Assembly: GCA_017460225.1 (NCBI GenBank) | Contig: JAFUBM010000013.1 | Location: forward strand, 60,411 to 124,410 | DNA: 64,000 bases | Direction: 5' to 3' | From: Candidatus Saccharimonadota bacterium | Lineage (GTDB): Bacteria; Patescibacteriota; Saccharimonadia; Saccharimonadales; Saccharimonadaceae | In this document: positions 25,043 through 34,327 of the stretch, piece after piece | Position numbering within the stretch: position 1 is the stretch's first letter | Layout: each line of letters opens with the position of its first letter | Made by a program: the position numbers and the translations under genes | The notes under the pieces: model-generated | What the model was told of the DNA's origin: nothing | Seen by the model: only the letters and a program-made list of their open reading frames with translations | Database searches by the model: none

Positions 25043-25825
25043 CTAATCCTCGAGCGCGCCAACGACGCCGAGAATCCCGCGGAGGGCAAAAGAGGTGTCT
25101 TCGTGATTGCGGACGGTGATAGTGTCGATACCCATCATGACGACGGGATAATCATTCCCGCCGGGCTGAGTCATATCGCCAAAGTAGAGGATGTCGGACT
25201 TCTCGACGTGAAGCTCCTCCATCAGATGAGTCATACCGAAGACTTTGTTCATGCCGGGGATGAAAGCGTTAATCGAGGTAGTCCCGCCGATTTCGTAAGC
25301 GAAATCCGGGGCAAGCTCCTTGGCGCGGGCGACGATCTTTTCGCGTTTTTTGCAATCCGGGTCCCACTTGTACTTCTCATCCGTCCCGGCAGACTGGCCG
25401 AGGGCGGAAAAGGTGACTTGGGAGAGGCGGTTTTCGATGATTTCGTCACCGGGCTTTAGCTTGTCTTCTTCCCAGAACCCAAGCTCCCGCGCGGCAGTCT
25501 CGAGCGCGGAAGAAATCTCCGCGACTTGGGCGTCAGTCAGGGGGAAATTATAGACGCGTTCCCAATCTTTGTCGCCAAAGCGATAATACTGCGTCCCCTG
25601 GGCAACGAAGAGATGTAGGTTACGCAGGTCCGCTGGCTCGGCACCGACTTTTTTTAGCGGGTCAACAATCTGGACGAGAAATTGGTCGAATTTTTGGCCG
25701 GAAATCGGGCAAATCAAAAAATCCGCGCGAAGCAGGCGGAGGAGAAGCTTGGCGACGTCGAGAGTAATCGGGGTCTTGGCGACGTTTAGAGTTTGGTCTA
25801 CGTCAAAACTGAGGACTTTTTTCAT
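25043..25825 (-). CDS. HAD-superfamily hydrolase (Cof/phosphomannomutase-like type IIB)
   Basis: 260 residues. Nucleophile motif FDVDQTL (5-11), motif II in ICPISGQK, and motif IV DILYFGDMTQPGGNDYPVV near 215. A large type IIB cap lies between. Likely a sugar-phosphate phosphatase or a relative of phosphomannomutase, which shares GDMT-type C-terminal sequence. Substrate undetermined. It starts two bases after the stop of the small pilin gene, so the two are probably one transcript. Confidence 0.8.
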   Translation of the reverse strand: MKKVLSFDVDQTLNVAKTPITLDVAKLLLRLLRADFLICPISGQKFDQFLVQIVDPLKKVGAEPADLRNLHLFVAQGTQYYRFGDKDWERVYNFPLTDAQVAEISSALETAARELGFWEEDKLKPGDEIIENRLSQVTFSALGQSAGTDEKYKWDPDCKKREKIVARAKELAPDFAYEIGGTTSINAFIPGMNKVFGMTHLMEELHVEKSDILYFGDMTQPGGNDYPVVMMGIDTITVRNHEDTSFALRGILGVVGALED

Positions 25826-25827
25826 GG

Positions 25828-26220
25828 TTAGTTTCTGCTCCTTTTTAAATAATCGTCTTCTTTTTCCAGGACGGCGCGCAAGATGTAGCTCTTACATTTG
25901 CCATCTTTGCAGTTGGTCGCTTCGTAAGAGTAGGCACAGCCCGACTCGCCAAAGTAGATCCCGCTAGGGTCCGTGAAGAGGGCGGGGTCAATTACGGTCA
26001 GGACTTTCTCGGAGATTTCCTCCGGATAATAGCCATGATCTGGGTAATACCCCTCTTCCAGGGCAAAGTACATAGCGTTCAGAGCGGTCTTGCGAGCGTC
26101 GTCGCGGTTCATGGCGTCGACATTGCTTTTTTGGACAAAGAAAAGAATCAACATCAGCGAAGCGAAAGCGGCTACAATAATGATTTCTAAGAGAGTAAAA
26201 CCGGATTTAGCTTTATGCAT
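25828..26220 (-). CDS. Type IV pilin/pseudopilin
   Basis: 130 residues starting MHKAKSGFTLLEIIIV, a textbook prepilin signal (Gly, then Phe, with Glu at +5) and N-terminal helix, then a small globular domain with Cys pairs (SGCAYSYEATNCKDGKC). The ATG at 26220 is fixed by TATAAT (26232-26227) six bases upstream; a longer frame from 26313 would run through the promoter into tRNA-Ser. Likely a structural or minor pilin of the surface pilus used for attachment, motility or DNA uptake. Confidence 0.88.
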   Translation of the reverse strand: MHKAKSGFTLLEIIIVAAFASLMLILFFVQKSNVDAMNRDDARKTALNAMYFALEEGYYPDHGYYPEEISEKVLTVIDPALFTDPSGIYFGESGCAYSYEATNCKDGKCKSYILRAVLEKEDDYLKRSRN

Positions 26221-26266
26221 AAAACTATTATAGCATAGAGTCAAAAAATATGATAAGATTAAACGC

Positions 26267-26353
26267 GGAAGGGTGGCCGAGTGGTTTAAGGCACCGGTCT
26301 TGAAAACCGGCATGGTAACCCCATCGCAAGTTCGAATCTTGTCCCTTCCGCCA
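26267..26353 (+). tRNA. tRNA-Ser (anticodon TGA)
   Basis: Acceptor GGAAGGG/CCCTTCC, long variable arm, anticodon stem CCGGT/ACCGG with loop CTTGAAA, T loop TTCGAAT, discriminator G, CCA encoded. Confidence 0.93.
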
Positions 26354-26373
26354 GAGCTCTGAGGAGCTTTTTT
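26354..26373 (+). terminator. Terminator after tRNA-Ser
   Basis: Stem AGAGCTC/GAGGAGCT-type followed by TTTTTT, starting directly after the tRNA CCA. Confidence 0.75.
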
Positions 26374-26382
26374 GGTCTAGAT

Positions 26383-26883
26383 TTAAGTCCCGATGCTGGC
26401 GGTGTGGGGAGGGGTGTGGTCGACTTTGCCATCGGTGTGAGTCGAGCCGTCGTGACTGATTTTGACGGCGGCACGGATGATGGAAAAAATCAAGGTGAGC
26501 ACAAAAACTGCTGCGGCACCAGTGGCAATAGCGCTAAAAATGGCACCGGGAGTGACATTAGTAAGAAAATTGACCACGGGAGAGGAAGTCTCGAGGACAT
26601 CGGTGCTAAACTCGGCCCGCGCCGCCCCGCCAGCAACAGACATAAATGCCCCAAACATAGTAGACACGAGAAAAACAATCAGTGAAGTGCCCAGAATCTT
26701 GGGGACTTTGTCGTCGAACTTTTGCATACGAGCATGCCAGGTCTTTTTCCGGGTCTCGGGATCGTGATATTCTTGATGAATAATCTCCTCGCGCGGATGA
26801 TAAGACAGAGACTCATCATCGGTAGCCTTAAACCGGCCGCTAGAAGGCGTGGGATAAATCTCGGAGGGGTCTACTTTTGCCAT
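26383..26883 (-). CDS. Two-helix membrane protein, function unknown
   Basis: 166 residues. A charged N-terminal region of about 70 residues, a first helix (about 72-95, LGTSLIVFLVSTMFGAFMSVAG) and a second (about 117-142), then a His/Thr-rich tail. No family recognised. TATAAT at 26896-26891 ends seven bases before the ATG. Downstream of aspS but with its own promoter. Confidence 0.7.
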   Translation of the reverse strand: MAKVDPSEIYPTPSSGRFKATDDESLSYHPREEIIHQEYHDPETRKKTWHARMQKFDDKVPKILGTSLIVFLVSTMFGAFMSVAGGAARAEFSTDVLETSSPVVNFLTNVTPGAIFSAIATGAAAVFVLTLIFSIIRAAVKISHDGSTHTDGKVDHTPPHTASIGT

Positions 26884-26901
26884 TAGGTTTATTATAACGC
26901 G

Positions 26902-28701
26902 CTAGTCTTCTTCCGGCAAGATGGCAAGATGAGCTTCGTCGAGCTGGGACTGGTCGACGACGGAGGGAGAGTTCATCATGAGGTCGATACCAGAGCCGTT
27001 CTTTGGGAAGGCGACGATGTCGCGGATGTTTTCCGTGTTTTCTAGTATCATAAAGATGCGGTCGATGCCAAAGGCGCAACCGGCGTGCGGTGGCGCACCA
27101 AACTTGAAGGCGGAGAGCATCCCGCCAAAACGCGCCTCGACGTATTCGTTGTTGAAGCCGAGAATATTGAAGACTTTGTACATAACCTCCGGGTTGAAGT
27201 TGCGGACGGCGCCGGAGCAAATCTCGTAACCATTCATCACCATATCGTATTGGTCCGCGACGATGGCAAGCTTTTCTTCGTCGGTCTTGGCCGCTTCAAG
27301 CGCAGCGAGACCACCTTTGGGCATAGAAAACGGGTTGTGACCAAAGTCGAGCTTTTTGTTCTTGTCATCCCATTCGTAGAACGGGAAGTCGACAATCCAA
27401 GTCAAGGCGACTTCGTCGTCGTGTTTCAGACCAAAATGGTCGGCGAAAGCAATGCGGAGTTGACCGAGGACTTTGTTAACTTTGTCTCGCGTGTCCGCAC
27501 CAAAGAAGACGGCGTCACCATCCTTGGCACCAGTGAGCTGCTTGACGGCGGCGATTTCTTTCTCGGACATAAACTTTAGAATCGGAGACTTAGCCTCGCC
27601 ATCTTGATACAGAATGTAGGCAAGACCGCCGGCGCCGAGCTTTTTGGCTTGGTCGGTAAAGGCGTCAATCTGGGAGCGAGTAAGCGCGGCACCGCCAGGA
27701 ACACAGATGGCCTTAACTACCGGGGTCTTAAAGACCTTGAACTCCGTATCTTTGAAGACATCGGTCAAGTCGACCATTTCTAGAGCGTAGCGGAGGTCTG
27801 GCTTGTCGACACCGTAAGTGTCCATGGAAAATTCGTAAGGCAGGCGCGGGACAGTGCCACCTTTAGGAATAAACTTTTTGGCCGGCGCGGAGCGAAGGAC
27901 GATTTTCTTATCCGTAAACTCGGTGGCGAGCTTGATAATCAACGGCTCCATCTCCGTCCGGACGATTTCGCCATCGTCCGCAAAGGACATCTCGAGATCA
28001 AGCTGATAAAAGTCACCATAGAGACGGTCGGCACGAGGGTCTTCGTCACGGAAGCAAGGAGCAATCTGGAAGTAGCGCTCAACCCCACCCACCATCAGGA
28101 GCTGCTTAAATTGTTGTGGAGCCTGAGGAAGGGCGTAGAACGTCCCGGGGTGGAGACGGGATGGAATAAGAAAGTCGCGGGCACCCTCCGGAGAGCTGTT
28201 GGCAAGAATCGGTGTGGTAACTTCGATAAAGCCGTGGTCGTACATATAATTACGCAAGAAAGCATTATAGCGAGAGCGCTCACTCAAGAGATGTTGCATC
28301 GACGGGCGACGAAGATCGAGAAAGCGATATTTTAGACGCAAGTCTTCGTTGGAGGCGGGACCGTCGTCGTGGGTGTTAACCGGAGGAGTGTCGGAACGGT
28401 TTAGAAGCTCTAGCTTCTCAACAACAAGCTCGATGTCGCCGGTGGGGATGTTGGGATTGACTAGCTCCGGAGCGCGGCGGCGCATCTTCCCTGTCGCGCG
28501 CAAGACGTATTCGTCTCGGACGGATTCGGCAAGCTGGAAGCTCTCGGCGGTATCGGGAGTAATGACAAGCTGAATCAGACCAGCGAAGTCACGCAAGTCG
28601 ATAAAGATCAGACCGCCGTGATCCCGGCGAGAATTGACCCAGCCGGCAACGGTTACGGTTTTGCCAAGAAAATTGTTGAGCTCGAGAGATTTGGTATACA
28701 T
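26902..28701 (-). CDS. aspS: Aspartyl-tRNA synthetase
   Basis: Class II synthetase charging tRNA-Asp (or tRNA-Asp/Asn). 599 residues. N-terminal OB fold (GKTVTVAGWVNSRRDHGGLIFIDLRD), class II motif 2 (FRDEDPRADRLYGDFYQLDLEMSF), the GAD insertion domain of bacterial AspRS (SQIDAFTDQAKKLGAGGLAY) and motif 3 (HAGCAFGIDRIFMIL). TATAAT at 28715-28710 ends eight bases before the ATG. Confidence 0.96.
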   Translation of the reverse strand: MYTKSLELNNFLGKTVTVAGWVNSRRDHGGLIFIDLRDFAGLIQLVITPDTAESFQLAESVRDEYVLRATGKMRRRAPELVNPNIPTGDIELVVEKLELLNRSDTPPVNTHDDGPASNEDLRLKYRFLDLRRPSMQHLLSERSRYNAFLRNYMYDHGFIEVTTPILANSSPEGARDFLIPSRLHPGTFYALPQAPQQFKQLLMVGGVERYFQIAPCFRDEDPRADRLYGDFYQLDLEMSFADDGEIVRTEMEPLIIKLATEFTDKKIVLRSAPAKKFIPKGGTVPRLPYEFSMDTYGVDKPDLRYALEMVDLTDVFKDTEFKVFKTPVVKAICVPGGAALTRSQIDAFTDQAKKLGAGGLAYILYQDGEAKSPILKFMSEKEIAAVKQLTGAKDGDAVFFGADTRDKVNKVLGQLRIAFADHFGLKHDDEVALTWIVDFPFYEWDDKNKKLDFGHNPFSMPKGGLAALEAAKTDEEKLAIVADQYDMVMNGYEICSGAVRNFNPEVMYKVFNILGFNNEYVEARFGGMLSAFKFGAPPHAGCAFGIDRIFMILENTENIRDIVAFPKNGSGIDLMMNSPSVVDQSQLDEAHLAILPEED

Positions 28702-29030
28702 GATTCTATATTATACCATATTTTTTGCTAGCTGGTTAAGAAAGCCAAAAACATATTTCGCTCTGAGTTCGCCAATAAGATTCTTTTTCGCTAGGGAAAA
28801 TCCAGTCTGATTTTTCTCGACGTCCAGTCGTGCGGCTCGCAAAGCCGTTCGGGCAGCACCGGCCACGTTTTGCTCGCCTTCGTGTCCGTCTCGAAAAATC
28901 CGTGGATTTTCTTTAGTCGCTCAAAAGAACTTATTGGCTCACTTATATCAAAGAGCCGGAGGCGAAAGACCGCCTCCAGCAAAAACAGTCTGCCCTACGA
29001 GGCGAAGCCGAGAAGGCGCGGACCGTTATG
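28702..29030. other. 329-base gap rich in short hairpins, possibly a decayed gene or RNA
   Basis: Between aspS and the FtsX-like permease. Apart from the aspS -10 at its left end it holds no clear gene. On the minus strand it has GGAGGCG-N5-TCGCCTCC, AATCC-ACG-GATT and CGGCTTTGCGAGCCG hairpins, and two short reading frames that could be remains of one protein (one of 63 codons at 28791-28982, and a following frame reading GELRAKYVFGFLNQLAK). It matches no RNase P, tmRNA or SRP RNA hallmark that I can find. Confidence 0.4.
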
Positions 29031-30539
29031 CTAGTTTTCGCGGATGCGTTTGGCGATGTTTTTAGTGGAGAGTTGGTCAACGGTAAGGATGGAGCAGAGC
29101 GGGGCGGTGGCGAGGATGGCGGCAAAAATCAACAAGACTTCTTGGCCGACACCGATGAGAACGCCGGAATCAATACTGCGAGAGTAAATAGAAGTCATAA
29201 TGGCGGAAAGAGATTCGGCGTTTTTGAGCGAAATGACTGCGGCGACCGCAACCCCGAGCAGCGTGGCAAAGACGACAGTAATCAGACAAAGCTCAAAGAG
29301 ATAGGAGAGATAGATAAAGAAGATGTCAAACGTGGAAGCGCCGAGCGAGCGATAGAGCGCAACGGACTGAGCGTTCTCGGCGATGAGCCGCATAAAGGTA
29401 AACACAGAAATCGTGACGGCGATAAGAAGCAACATGGCACCGGCGTAGTTGAGAATGATATAGAGAGTGTCGAGAGCGTCTTTGGATTGGAGACGATTCC
29501 CTACCAACTCCGTGACGGTGAAGCTTGAACATTTGCCGTAGTTGCGATCGAGGGCACAGTTCTCGGTCTCGTAAAAATCATAGGCGTCGGCTAACGAAGA
29601 AAACTCGATGATAGGGACAGAAAAGTCGGAGACTTTGACGGAAGAGGAGGCGGACTTGGCAGTCTCAAAGATGGTATCGTAATCTGTGGAGCTACCAAGA
29701 GAGACAAAAGCCTCAGTAGCGGAGGAGACTTGGCGATTGACACGGCTAAGGAAGAAATCGAGGAGATGAACTTCACCGTATTTAGTAGACAGAGACAGCG
29801 GGGTCTTTGAGGTGCCGATAATGCCGGCGACAACGTAGGAAAGCTCCTTGGTCTCGTATTCTGTAACGTCGGGAATAGACGCGGGGAGAGCGCTGGACGG
29901 GGACTCTGAGTCTGCTGAATCTGCGGCGAGAGTATCGAGAGAGTCCGAGAGGCTAACGGAAGCATCCGTCTCGGCGGCGAGCGGGACGCTATACGTCTCC
30001 TTAAACTCTTTGCCGAGCACCTTTTCTTTTAGCTCGGAGATTTCGGCGAGAGAATAGGTCTTTTGGACGGTGTAAAAATCTTCTGGAGCGCCGTTGATTA
30101 GGCGGTCGGCATCATCGAGAGAAATCAGCTTGAACAGCGTGCCGGTCTCATACTCGCCGAGGTCAATCTCTACTAGATTTTCGACAAACTTTTCGTCGAG
30201 GACATAGAAGCTTTTGCCACCGTTTTTGTACTCATAATAAGACATTTTGCCAACAACCGAGCCGCCATAGGCGCTGGCCTTTTTGCTGGCGAGGGAGCTG
30301 ATGTCGTCCCACTCGAGACAAACCCCACCGTTGGAGCAACTAGAGGCGGTAACGTAAATCTTGTTGCCGGAGATGAGTTCTGAAGCGTGGATGAAAAGAT
30401 TTTCTAGCCCCTCAAAGAGGAAAGTCAGTCCCATCACCGCGCCAAAGAGGAGACCGATGGTCAGGACAGCTAAGACAGACTGGCGCTTATGGGCGGAAAT
30501 GTGTTTGTGGCCGAGGCGGATGAGGTCAATAAGTTTCAT
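29031..30539 (-). CDS. FtsX/MacB-type ABC transporter permease
   Basis: 502 residues with an N-terminal membrane helix (about 22-45), a large extracytoplasmic domain (about 50-355) and three C-terminal helices (about 365-500), the FtsX fold. The extracytoplasmic part contains a Ser/Ala/Glu-rich stretch and three Cys. Its ATG overlaps the stop of the ATPase gene upstream. Together they form a MacB/LolCDE-like mechanotransmission system rather than a classical importer. Substrate unknown. Confidence 0.82.
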   Translation of the reverse strand: MKLIDLIRLGHKHISAHKRQSVLAVLTIGLLFGAVMGLTFLFEGLENLFIHASELISGNKIYVTASSCSNGGVCLEWDDISSLASKKASAYGGSVVGKMSYYEYKNGGKSFYVLDEKFVENLVEIDLGEYETGTLFKLISLDDADRLINGAPEDFYTVQKTYSLAEISELKEKVLGKEFKETYSVPLAAETDASVSLSDSLDTLAADSADSESPSSALPASIPDVTEYETKELSYVVAGIIGTSKTPLSLSTKYGEVHLLDFFLSRVNRQVSSATEAFVSLGSSTDYDTIFETAKSASSSVKVSDFSVPIIEFSSLADAYDFYETENCALDRNYGKCSSFTVTELVGNRLQSKDALDTLYIILNYAGAMLLLIAVTISVFTFMRLIAENAQSVALYRSLGASTFDIFFIYLSYLFELCLITVVFATLLGVAVAAVISLKNAESLSAIMTSIYSRSIDSGVLIGVGQEVLLIFAAILATAPLCSILTVDQLSTKNIAKRIREN

Positions 30540-31188
30540 CGGGATTCTCTCCTAAGGTAATAATCTTTGTGGCGTAGGGGCGGACGAGCTCGTCGTGGGA
30601 GGCGATGATGACGGTAGTGCCGGTCTTTCGTTGGAAGACCTGGAGAATCTTCAGGACGTTGTCGGCGTTTTTCTTGTCGAGGTTAGTCGTGGGCTCGTCG
30701 GCTAAGATAATCTTTGGCCCCATAAAGAGGGCGCGAGCGATACAAGCGCGCTCACTCTGGCCGCCGGAAGCCTCGGACGGTTTCTTGTCTAGGCAGTCGG
30801 TAATGCCGAGAATCTTGGCGAGAGTAGCCGTGCGCTCGGCGCGAACCTTGGGCTTTTGCTTGGCGAAGATGCCGGGGAGGGCGATGTTTTCGCGGATGGT
30901 GAGCTTGGGATCGAGATAGAAGCCCTGGAAGATAAAACCAACGTATTCTTGGTAAAGCTTGGCGCGGTCTTTGCCCTTCAGGGCGCGGATGTTTTGGTTT
31001 TGGATCATGACCTCGCCGGAATCGGGAGCTTCCAGACCGCCGATGATGTTTAAGAGAGTAGACTTGCCGACGCCGGAAGCGCCAGTAATCATAACAAACT
31101 CACCGTCTTGAATCAGAGTGGAGAAAGAAACGAGGACGGGCTTGCCCTTGAAGCTTTTGGAGATGCTGATAAGTTTTACGCCTGCCAC
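30526..31188 (-). CDS. ABC transporter ATP-binding protein (LolD/MacB type)
   Basis: 220 residues. Walker A ITGASGVGKST, Q-loop FIFQGFYLDPKLTIREN, signature EASGGQSERACIARAL, Walker B IILADEPTTNLD, H-loop IASHDE. Overlaps the permease ATG by 14 bases and ends in TGA, one of the two clear TGA stops in the window. Partner of the FtsX-like permease. Confidence 0.92.
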   Translation of the reverse strand: MAGVKLISISKSFKGKPVLVSFSTLIQDGEFVMITGASGVGKSTLLNIIGGLEAPDSGEVMIQNQNIRALKGKDRAKLYQEYVGFIFQGFYLDPKLTIRENIALPGIFAKQKPKVRAERTATLAKILGITDCLDKKPSEASGGQSERACIARALFMGPKIILADEPTTNLDKKNADNVLKILQVFQRKTGTTVIIASHDELVRPYATKIITLGENPDETY

Positions 31189-31199
31189 CCTTTTGTCCT

Positions 31200-31970
31200 T
31201 TACTCGATGCCTTTTTCTTTTAGCTTTGCGTCGACATAATCCTGGAAGAACTGATAAGTCTCAGACATAGTCTGTTTTTCTTTGTAGTACCAATCAAGCA
31301 CGTTGCCGTCTTCGTCGATAAAGGTAGGGGTAGAGTCTAGCTTGTAAGCGTCTGTGGCGATAGCGTTGTCGAACTTGATCTTGGTCTTGACTTCGGCGGA
31401 AGCCATATCGGAGCGGAACTTAGCGACGTCGCCAGCGCCGTTAGTCAGCGAGCGGAAATAGTCCATAAAGAGAGTGGTACGGGCGGTACCGGTAGAGTAG
31501 AACCATTCGGCTTGGTTAGCGAAGAGCATGGAGCCGTATTCTTCCCAGTAGCCCTGGAGGCCAGCAGCCTCGGCAGCAGAGACGGCGGCGATAGCGTTGG
31601 GGTGGAGAGAGGGGATGGGATAGTTGCGGTAGATAATGCGGAGCTTGCCCTCATACTCGGAGAGGAGTTGGTCGACATAGGGCGCCATCATGGCGCAACC
31701 GGAACACTGGAAGTCGGCATACTCAAAGAGAGTGACGGTGGCGGAAGGGTCTCCCTTGATGTGGTCACCAATGTAACCGTTGGCCTCGGAGGGCTCGATG
31801 ACCGAGAGCAAATCATACTGGGAAAAGTCGACGGAGTAGGCTAGCGGGTCGGCAGAAGCGCCAGAGGAAGAGTTGAGCTTGGACTTATAGATAAGTAATC
31901 CAACGATAGCGGCTACTACCACGGCGACAATAATCAGAATACGCAAATTCTTCTTCAAAAAGTTCTTCAT
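31200..31970 (-). CDS. DsbA-family thiol oxidoreductase, membrane-anchored
   Basis: 256 residues. N-terminal membrane anchor (about 9-27), then a thioredoxin fold with the DsbA-type helical insert. The active site is CSGC in FEYADFQCSGCAMMAPYVDQL, with a cis-Pro region SDSTPTF-like near 225 (LDSTPTFIDEDG). Probably catalyses disulfide formation in exported proteins, several of which in this window are Cys-rich. TATAAT at 31984-31979 lies eight bases before the ATG. The ABC pair follows 11 bases downstream, so they are likely co-transcribed. Confidence 0.88.
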   Translation of the reverse strand: MKNFLKKNLRILIIVAVVVAAIVGLLIYKSKLNSSSGASADPLAYSVDFSQYDLLSVIEPSEANGYIGDHIKGDPSATVTLFEYADFQCSGCAMMAPYVDQLLSEYEGKLRIIYRNYPIPSLHPNAIAAVSAAEAAGLQGYWEEYGSMLFANQAEWFYSTGTARTTLFMDYFRSLTNGAGDVAKFRSDMASAEVKTKIKFDNAIATDAYKLDSTPTFIDEDGNVLDWYYKEKQTMSETYQFFQDYVDAKLKEKGIE

Positions 31971-32002
31971 ATATGTTGATTATAGCACAAAAGACGGAGG
32001 GA

Positions 32003-32296
32003 TTAAAGATTTTCTAGCAGATAAATCAAGACGATCGAAGAATAAATGAAGACGCAACCAACCACGCCGATAATCCCGAGAATAAGCCCGGCTTTGCCGA
32101 GACGTGAACCGGTGCGGCGAGCAGAGGTGGCGCCAAAGATAATGGCTAAGATGCCGGTGGGCAAGCCGATGTACCAAAAGAGCCCAGTAAGGAGGCTGAA
32201 TAGCCCCAAAACAAAGGAGGCGATATGGGCGGAGGACTTTTTGCGGAGCTCCTTTTTCTGATTGTAGTCTAACATTTTGGCGTATTTTTCTTCCAT
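32003..32296 (-). CDS. DUF4190-type small membrane protein
   Basis: 97 residues. A charged start, then two hydrophobic segments (about 27-57 and 66-93) separated by TSARRTGSRLGKAGLILGIIG, the typical DUF4190 loop. Function unknown. AAAGGA lies before the ATG, nine bases after the beta-propeller gene stop, so it is probably the distal gene of that transcript. Confidence 0.75.
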   Translation of the reverse strand: MEEKYAKMLDYNQKKELRKKSSAHIASFVLGLFSLLTGLFWYIGLPTGILAIIFGATSARRTGSRLGKAGLILGIIGVVGCVFIYSSIVLIYLLENL

Positions 32297-32305
32297 GTGG
32301 TTCCT

Positions 32306-34249
32306 TTATTTATCATTTGTAGTTAAGCTGAGTTCGCTGAGCAGAGCGAGCGAGGCAAGATCGTTTATCATCAAGGTCTTTTCTGAGACCGTCACAAGAG
32401 AGTTGCCGATATAGGCGCCGCGAATCAAGGAAGAATCGGCGTGGGTGATGACCCCCTTCTCGGAGAAGCCGTCTGAGAGATTGACGCGGAAGACACGGTA
32501 GGAATTGTCATCCGTGGGGATGGCAATGACTTCCTTTTCTCTAGAGAAGAGGAGGGCCTTGGCGTTGGTCAGAATGGCGGAAGAGGTCAGCGAGTCGCCA
32601 AAAGAAATCTTGGCAACTTCCTTGGGGGCGGAAAAATCGGAGACGTCAAAGAGCGACATCTTAAGCCCCTCGACGGTAGCCCCGGTAGAGATGAGGCGAC
32701 CGTTTTCGTCACGAGAAGTGGTCTCTTCTGTATCGACACCAATACCGAGGAGATGGGTCTCATCGTATGGATGGAGATAGGCGGAATAGCCAGAGATGTT
32801 GAGCTCGCCAAGGACCTTAGGGGAGCTAGGAGAGGAGAGATCAACCACAAAGAGCGGGTCCGTGTTGCGGTAAGTCACGAGGTAGGCCTTGTCGCCGAGG
32901 AAGCGGGAAGATTTCATCCGCTCGCCACGGCCTACGGCACTAGACTCGCCAAGGAGACTTAAACTATCGTCGAGGACGGCGATGCGAGTGGAGTATGTGC
33001 CGCCAGTATACGACTCAAGCGCGAGACGGAGGAGACCGCCGGATTCGTCGAGAGAATATTGGTTTAACGTAGATCCGCTGACTTGGCCATGGGCGGAGAA
33101 AGAGACGGCGCTGGAAGTCTCGTCAATCTTGAACTTGAAAATCTCCGTGGCTTTATGGAGACTATATTCATACGAATCATAGTCTAGGTCTAGGAGGAAG
33201 CCAACAACGCCGCGAAGGCCAAAGAGGCTTTTGAGCGAGAAGGTGTCTTTTGAGACGTAATGGGTGTCGAGCAGATAAATCGCCGACTCGGAAACGTAGG
33301 CGTTCTCAGCGTCGAGCAAGAAAGGCGAGAGCGTCAGCGGGGCGTCGAGGTTAGCGAGGTCTAAGGCGGCGATAAGGGTAAGGCGGTCTGTCTCAAGGTC
33401 TTTGAGATACTGGACGCTGGTAGCGGCGAACTCCTTGGTCTCGTAATCTTCCTCATAAGTACGGTCTACCTTGCCGCCAGCGAGACGAAGCGAGCCGGAA
33501 GAGATAATGAAGAGCTTAGACCCGAGGCGACGTGAAGTATAGTATGGCTCATAAAGAGTAAAAGTCTTCTCTAGACGCGGGTCAGAGCGGGCGGAGTCTA
33601 GACGGTAGACACGGACTACTGTATCGGCGGCGCGACGCGAGGAATAAAACTTCCTGGTAAGGCTAGAGGTGGACTTTTCTGATATTACGACAAGGGTATC
33701 GTCTGATAGAATCAAGTCTACCGGGACGGAAGAATCTGAAGATTCTAGCCGAGAGACTACGCGCGGGGCGGTAGAATCAGAAACGTCAGTGATGACAACC
33801 TCTGAGCCGGAGAGAGAATAGAGGAAACGGCCGTCGGTCTTCAGAACATCGGCTTCGTCGACGTTTTCTACCTGGAGATTAGTCTCGGAATAGTCGACAG
33901 AAGCGGCCTCGGTCTCGGACTCGGCGCCAGCTTTAACGTCGTCTGTGATGTCGTTTAACCTGCTGTCGGCATAATAAAACGGCTCAGGGAGCGCTATATC
34001 AACCGGAAGATAATCATAGACGTCGTAATAAAAGAGGGAGAACGGAAGCGTCAACAGGCGGACCAGCAGCTCGTTCGCGGACGAAGCGGGGCGAGAATGT
34101 TCGTAAAAGTTATATAACTCAGCCTCCGAGCGGACGGAGAGGACGGTCTCAGAGCGAAAGGCGGGCTTGATAATGTAGAGATAAGACCCCAGACCGGCAA
34201 GCAAAATAACAACCGGAAGGAGGATTTTCCAAAGCAAAGAACGTTTCAT
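32306..34249 (-). CDS. Secreted beta-propeller protein (PF09826-like)
   Basis: 647 residues. N-terminal membrane anchor (about 8-28), then a Ser-rich linker and a large beta-propeller: TNLQVENVDEADVLKTDGRFLYSLSG is the signature start of the Beta_propel family, and FVVDLSSPSSPKVLGELNISGYSAYLHPYDETHLLGIG is the characteristic late blade. Extracytoplasmic, function unknown; related proteins are found in archaea and Gram-positive bacteria. TATAAT at 34262-34257 ends seven bases before the ATG. Confidence 0.85.
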   Translation of the reverse strand: MKRSLLWKILLPVVILLAGLGSYLYIIKPAFRSETVLSVRSEAELYNFYEHSRPASSANELLVRLLTLPFSLFYYDVYDYLPVDIALPEPFYYADSRLNDITDDVKAGAESETEAASVDYSETNLQVENVDEADVLKTDGRFLYSLSGSEVVITDVSDSTAPRVVSRLESSDSSVPVDLILSDDTLVVISEKSTSSLTRKFYSSRRAADTVVRVYRLDSARSDPRLEKTFTLYEPYYTSRRLGSKLFIISSGSLRLAGGKVDRTYEEDYETKEFAATSVQYLKDLETDRLTLIAALDLANLDAPLTLSPFLLDAENAYVSESAIYLLDTHYVSKDTFSLKSLFGLRGVVGFLLDLDYDSYEYSLHKATEIFKFKIDETSSAVSFSAHGQVSGSTLNQYSLDESGGLLRLALESYTGGTYSTRIAVLDDSLSLLGESSAVGRGERMKSSRFLGDKAYLVTYRNTDPLFVVDLSSPSSPKVLGELNISGYSAYLHPYDETHLLGIGVDTEETTSRDENGRLISTGATVEGLKMSLFDVSDFSAPKEVAKISFGDSLTSSAILTNAKALLFSREKEVIAIPTDDNSYRVFRVNLSDGFSEKGVITHADSSLIRGAYIGNSLVTVSEKTLMINDLASLALLSELSLTTNDK

Positions 34250-34293
34250 ACTGTATATTATACTATAAGTTTAAGCATTTTGACGCGACTTTA

Positions 34294-34316
34294 CAAAAAA
34301 GCCCCGGAACGGGGCT
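34294..34316 (-). terminator. Strong rho-independent terminator after the 29-residue ORF
   Basis: Stem AGCCCCG-TT-CCGGGGCT-like followed by TTTTTT on the minus strand. Confidence 0.85.
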
Positions 34317-34327
34317 AAGGTTCGCAG

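Noticed and set aside
28791..28982. 63-codon frame between aspS and the FtsX-like permease as a real gene
   Set aside because: No good ribosome site or leaderless promoter, and it is embedded in hairpins; kept only as part of the unexplained gap.
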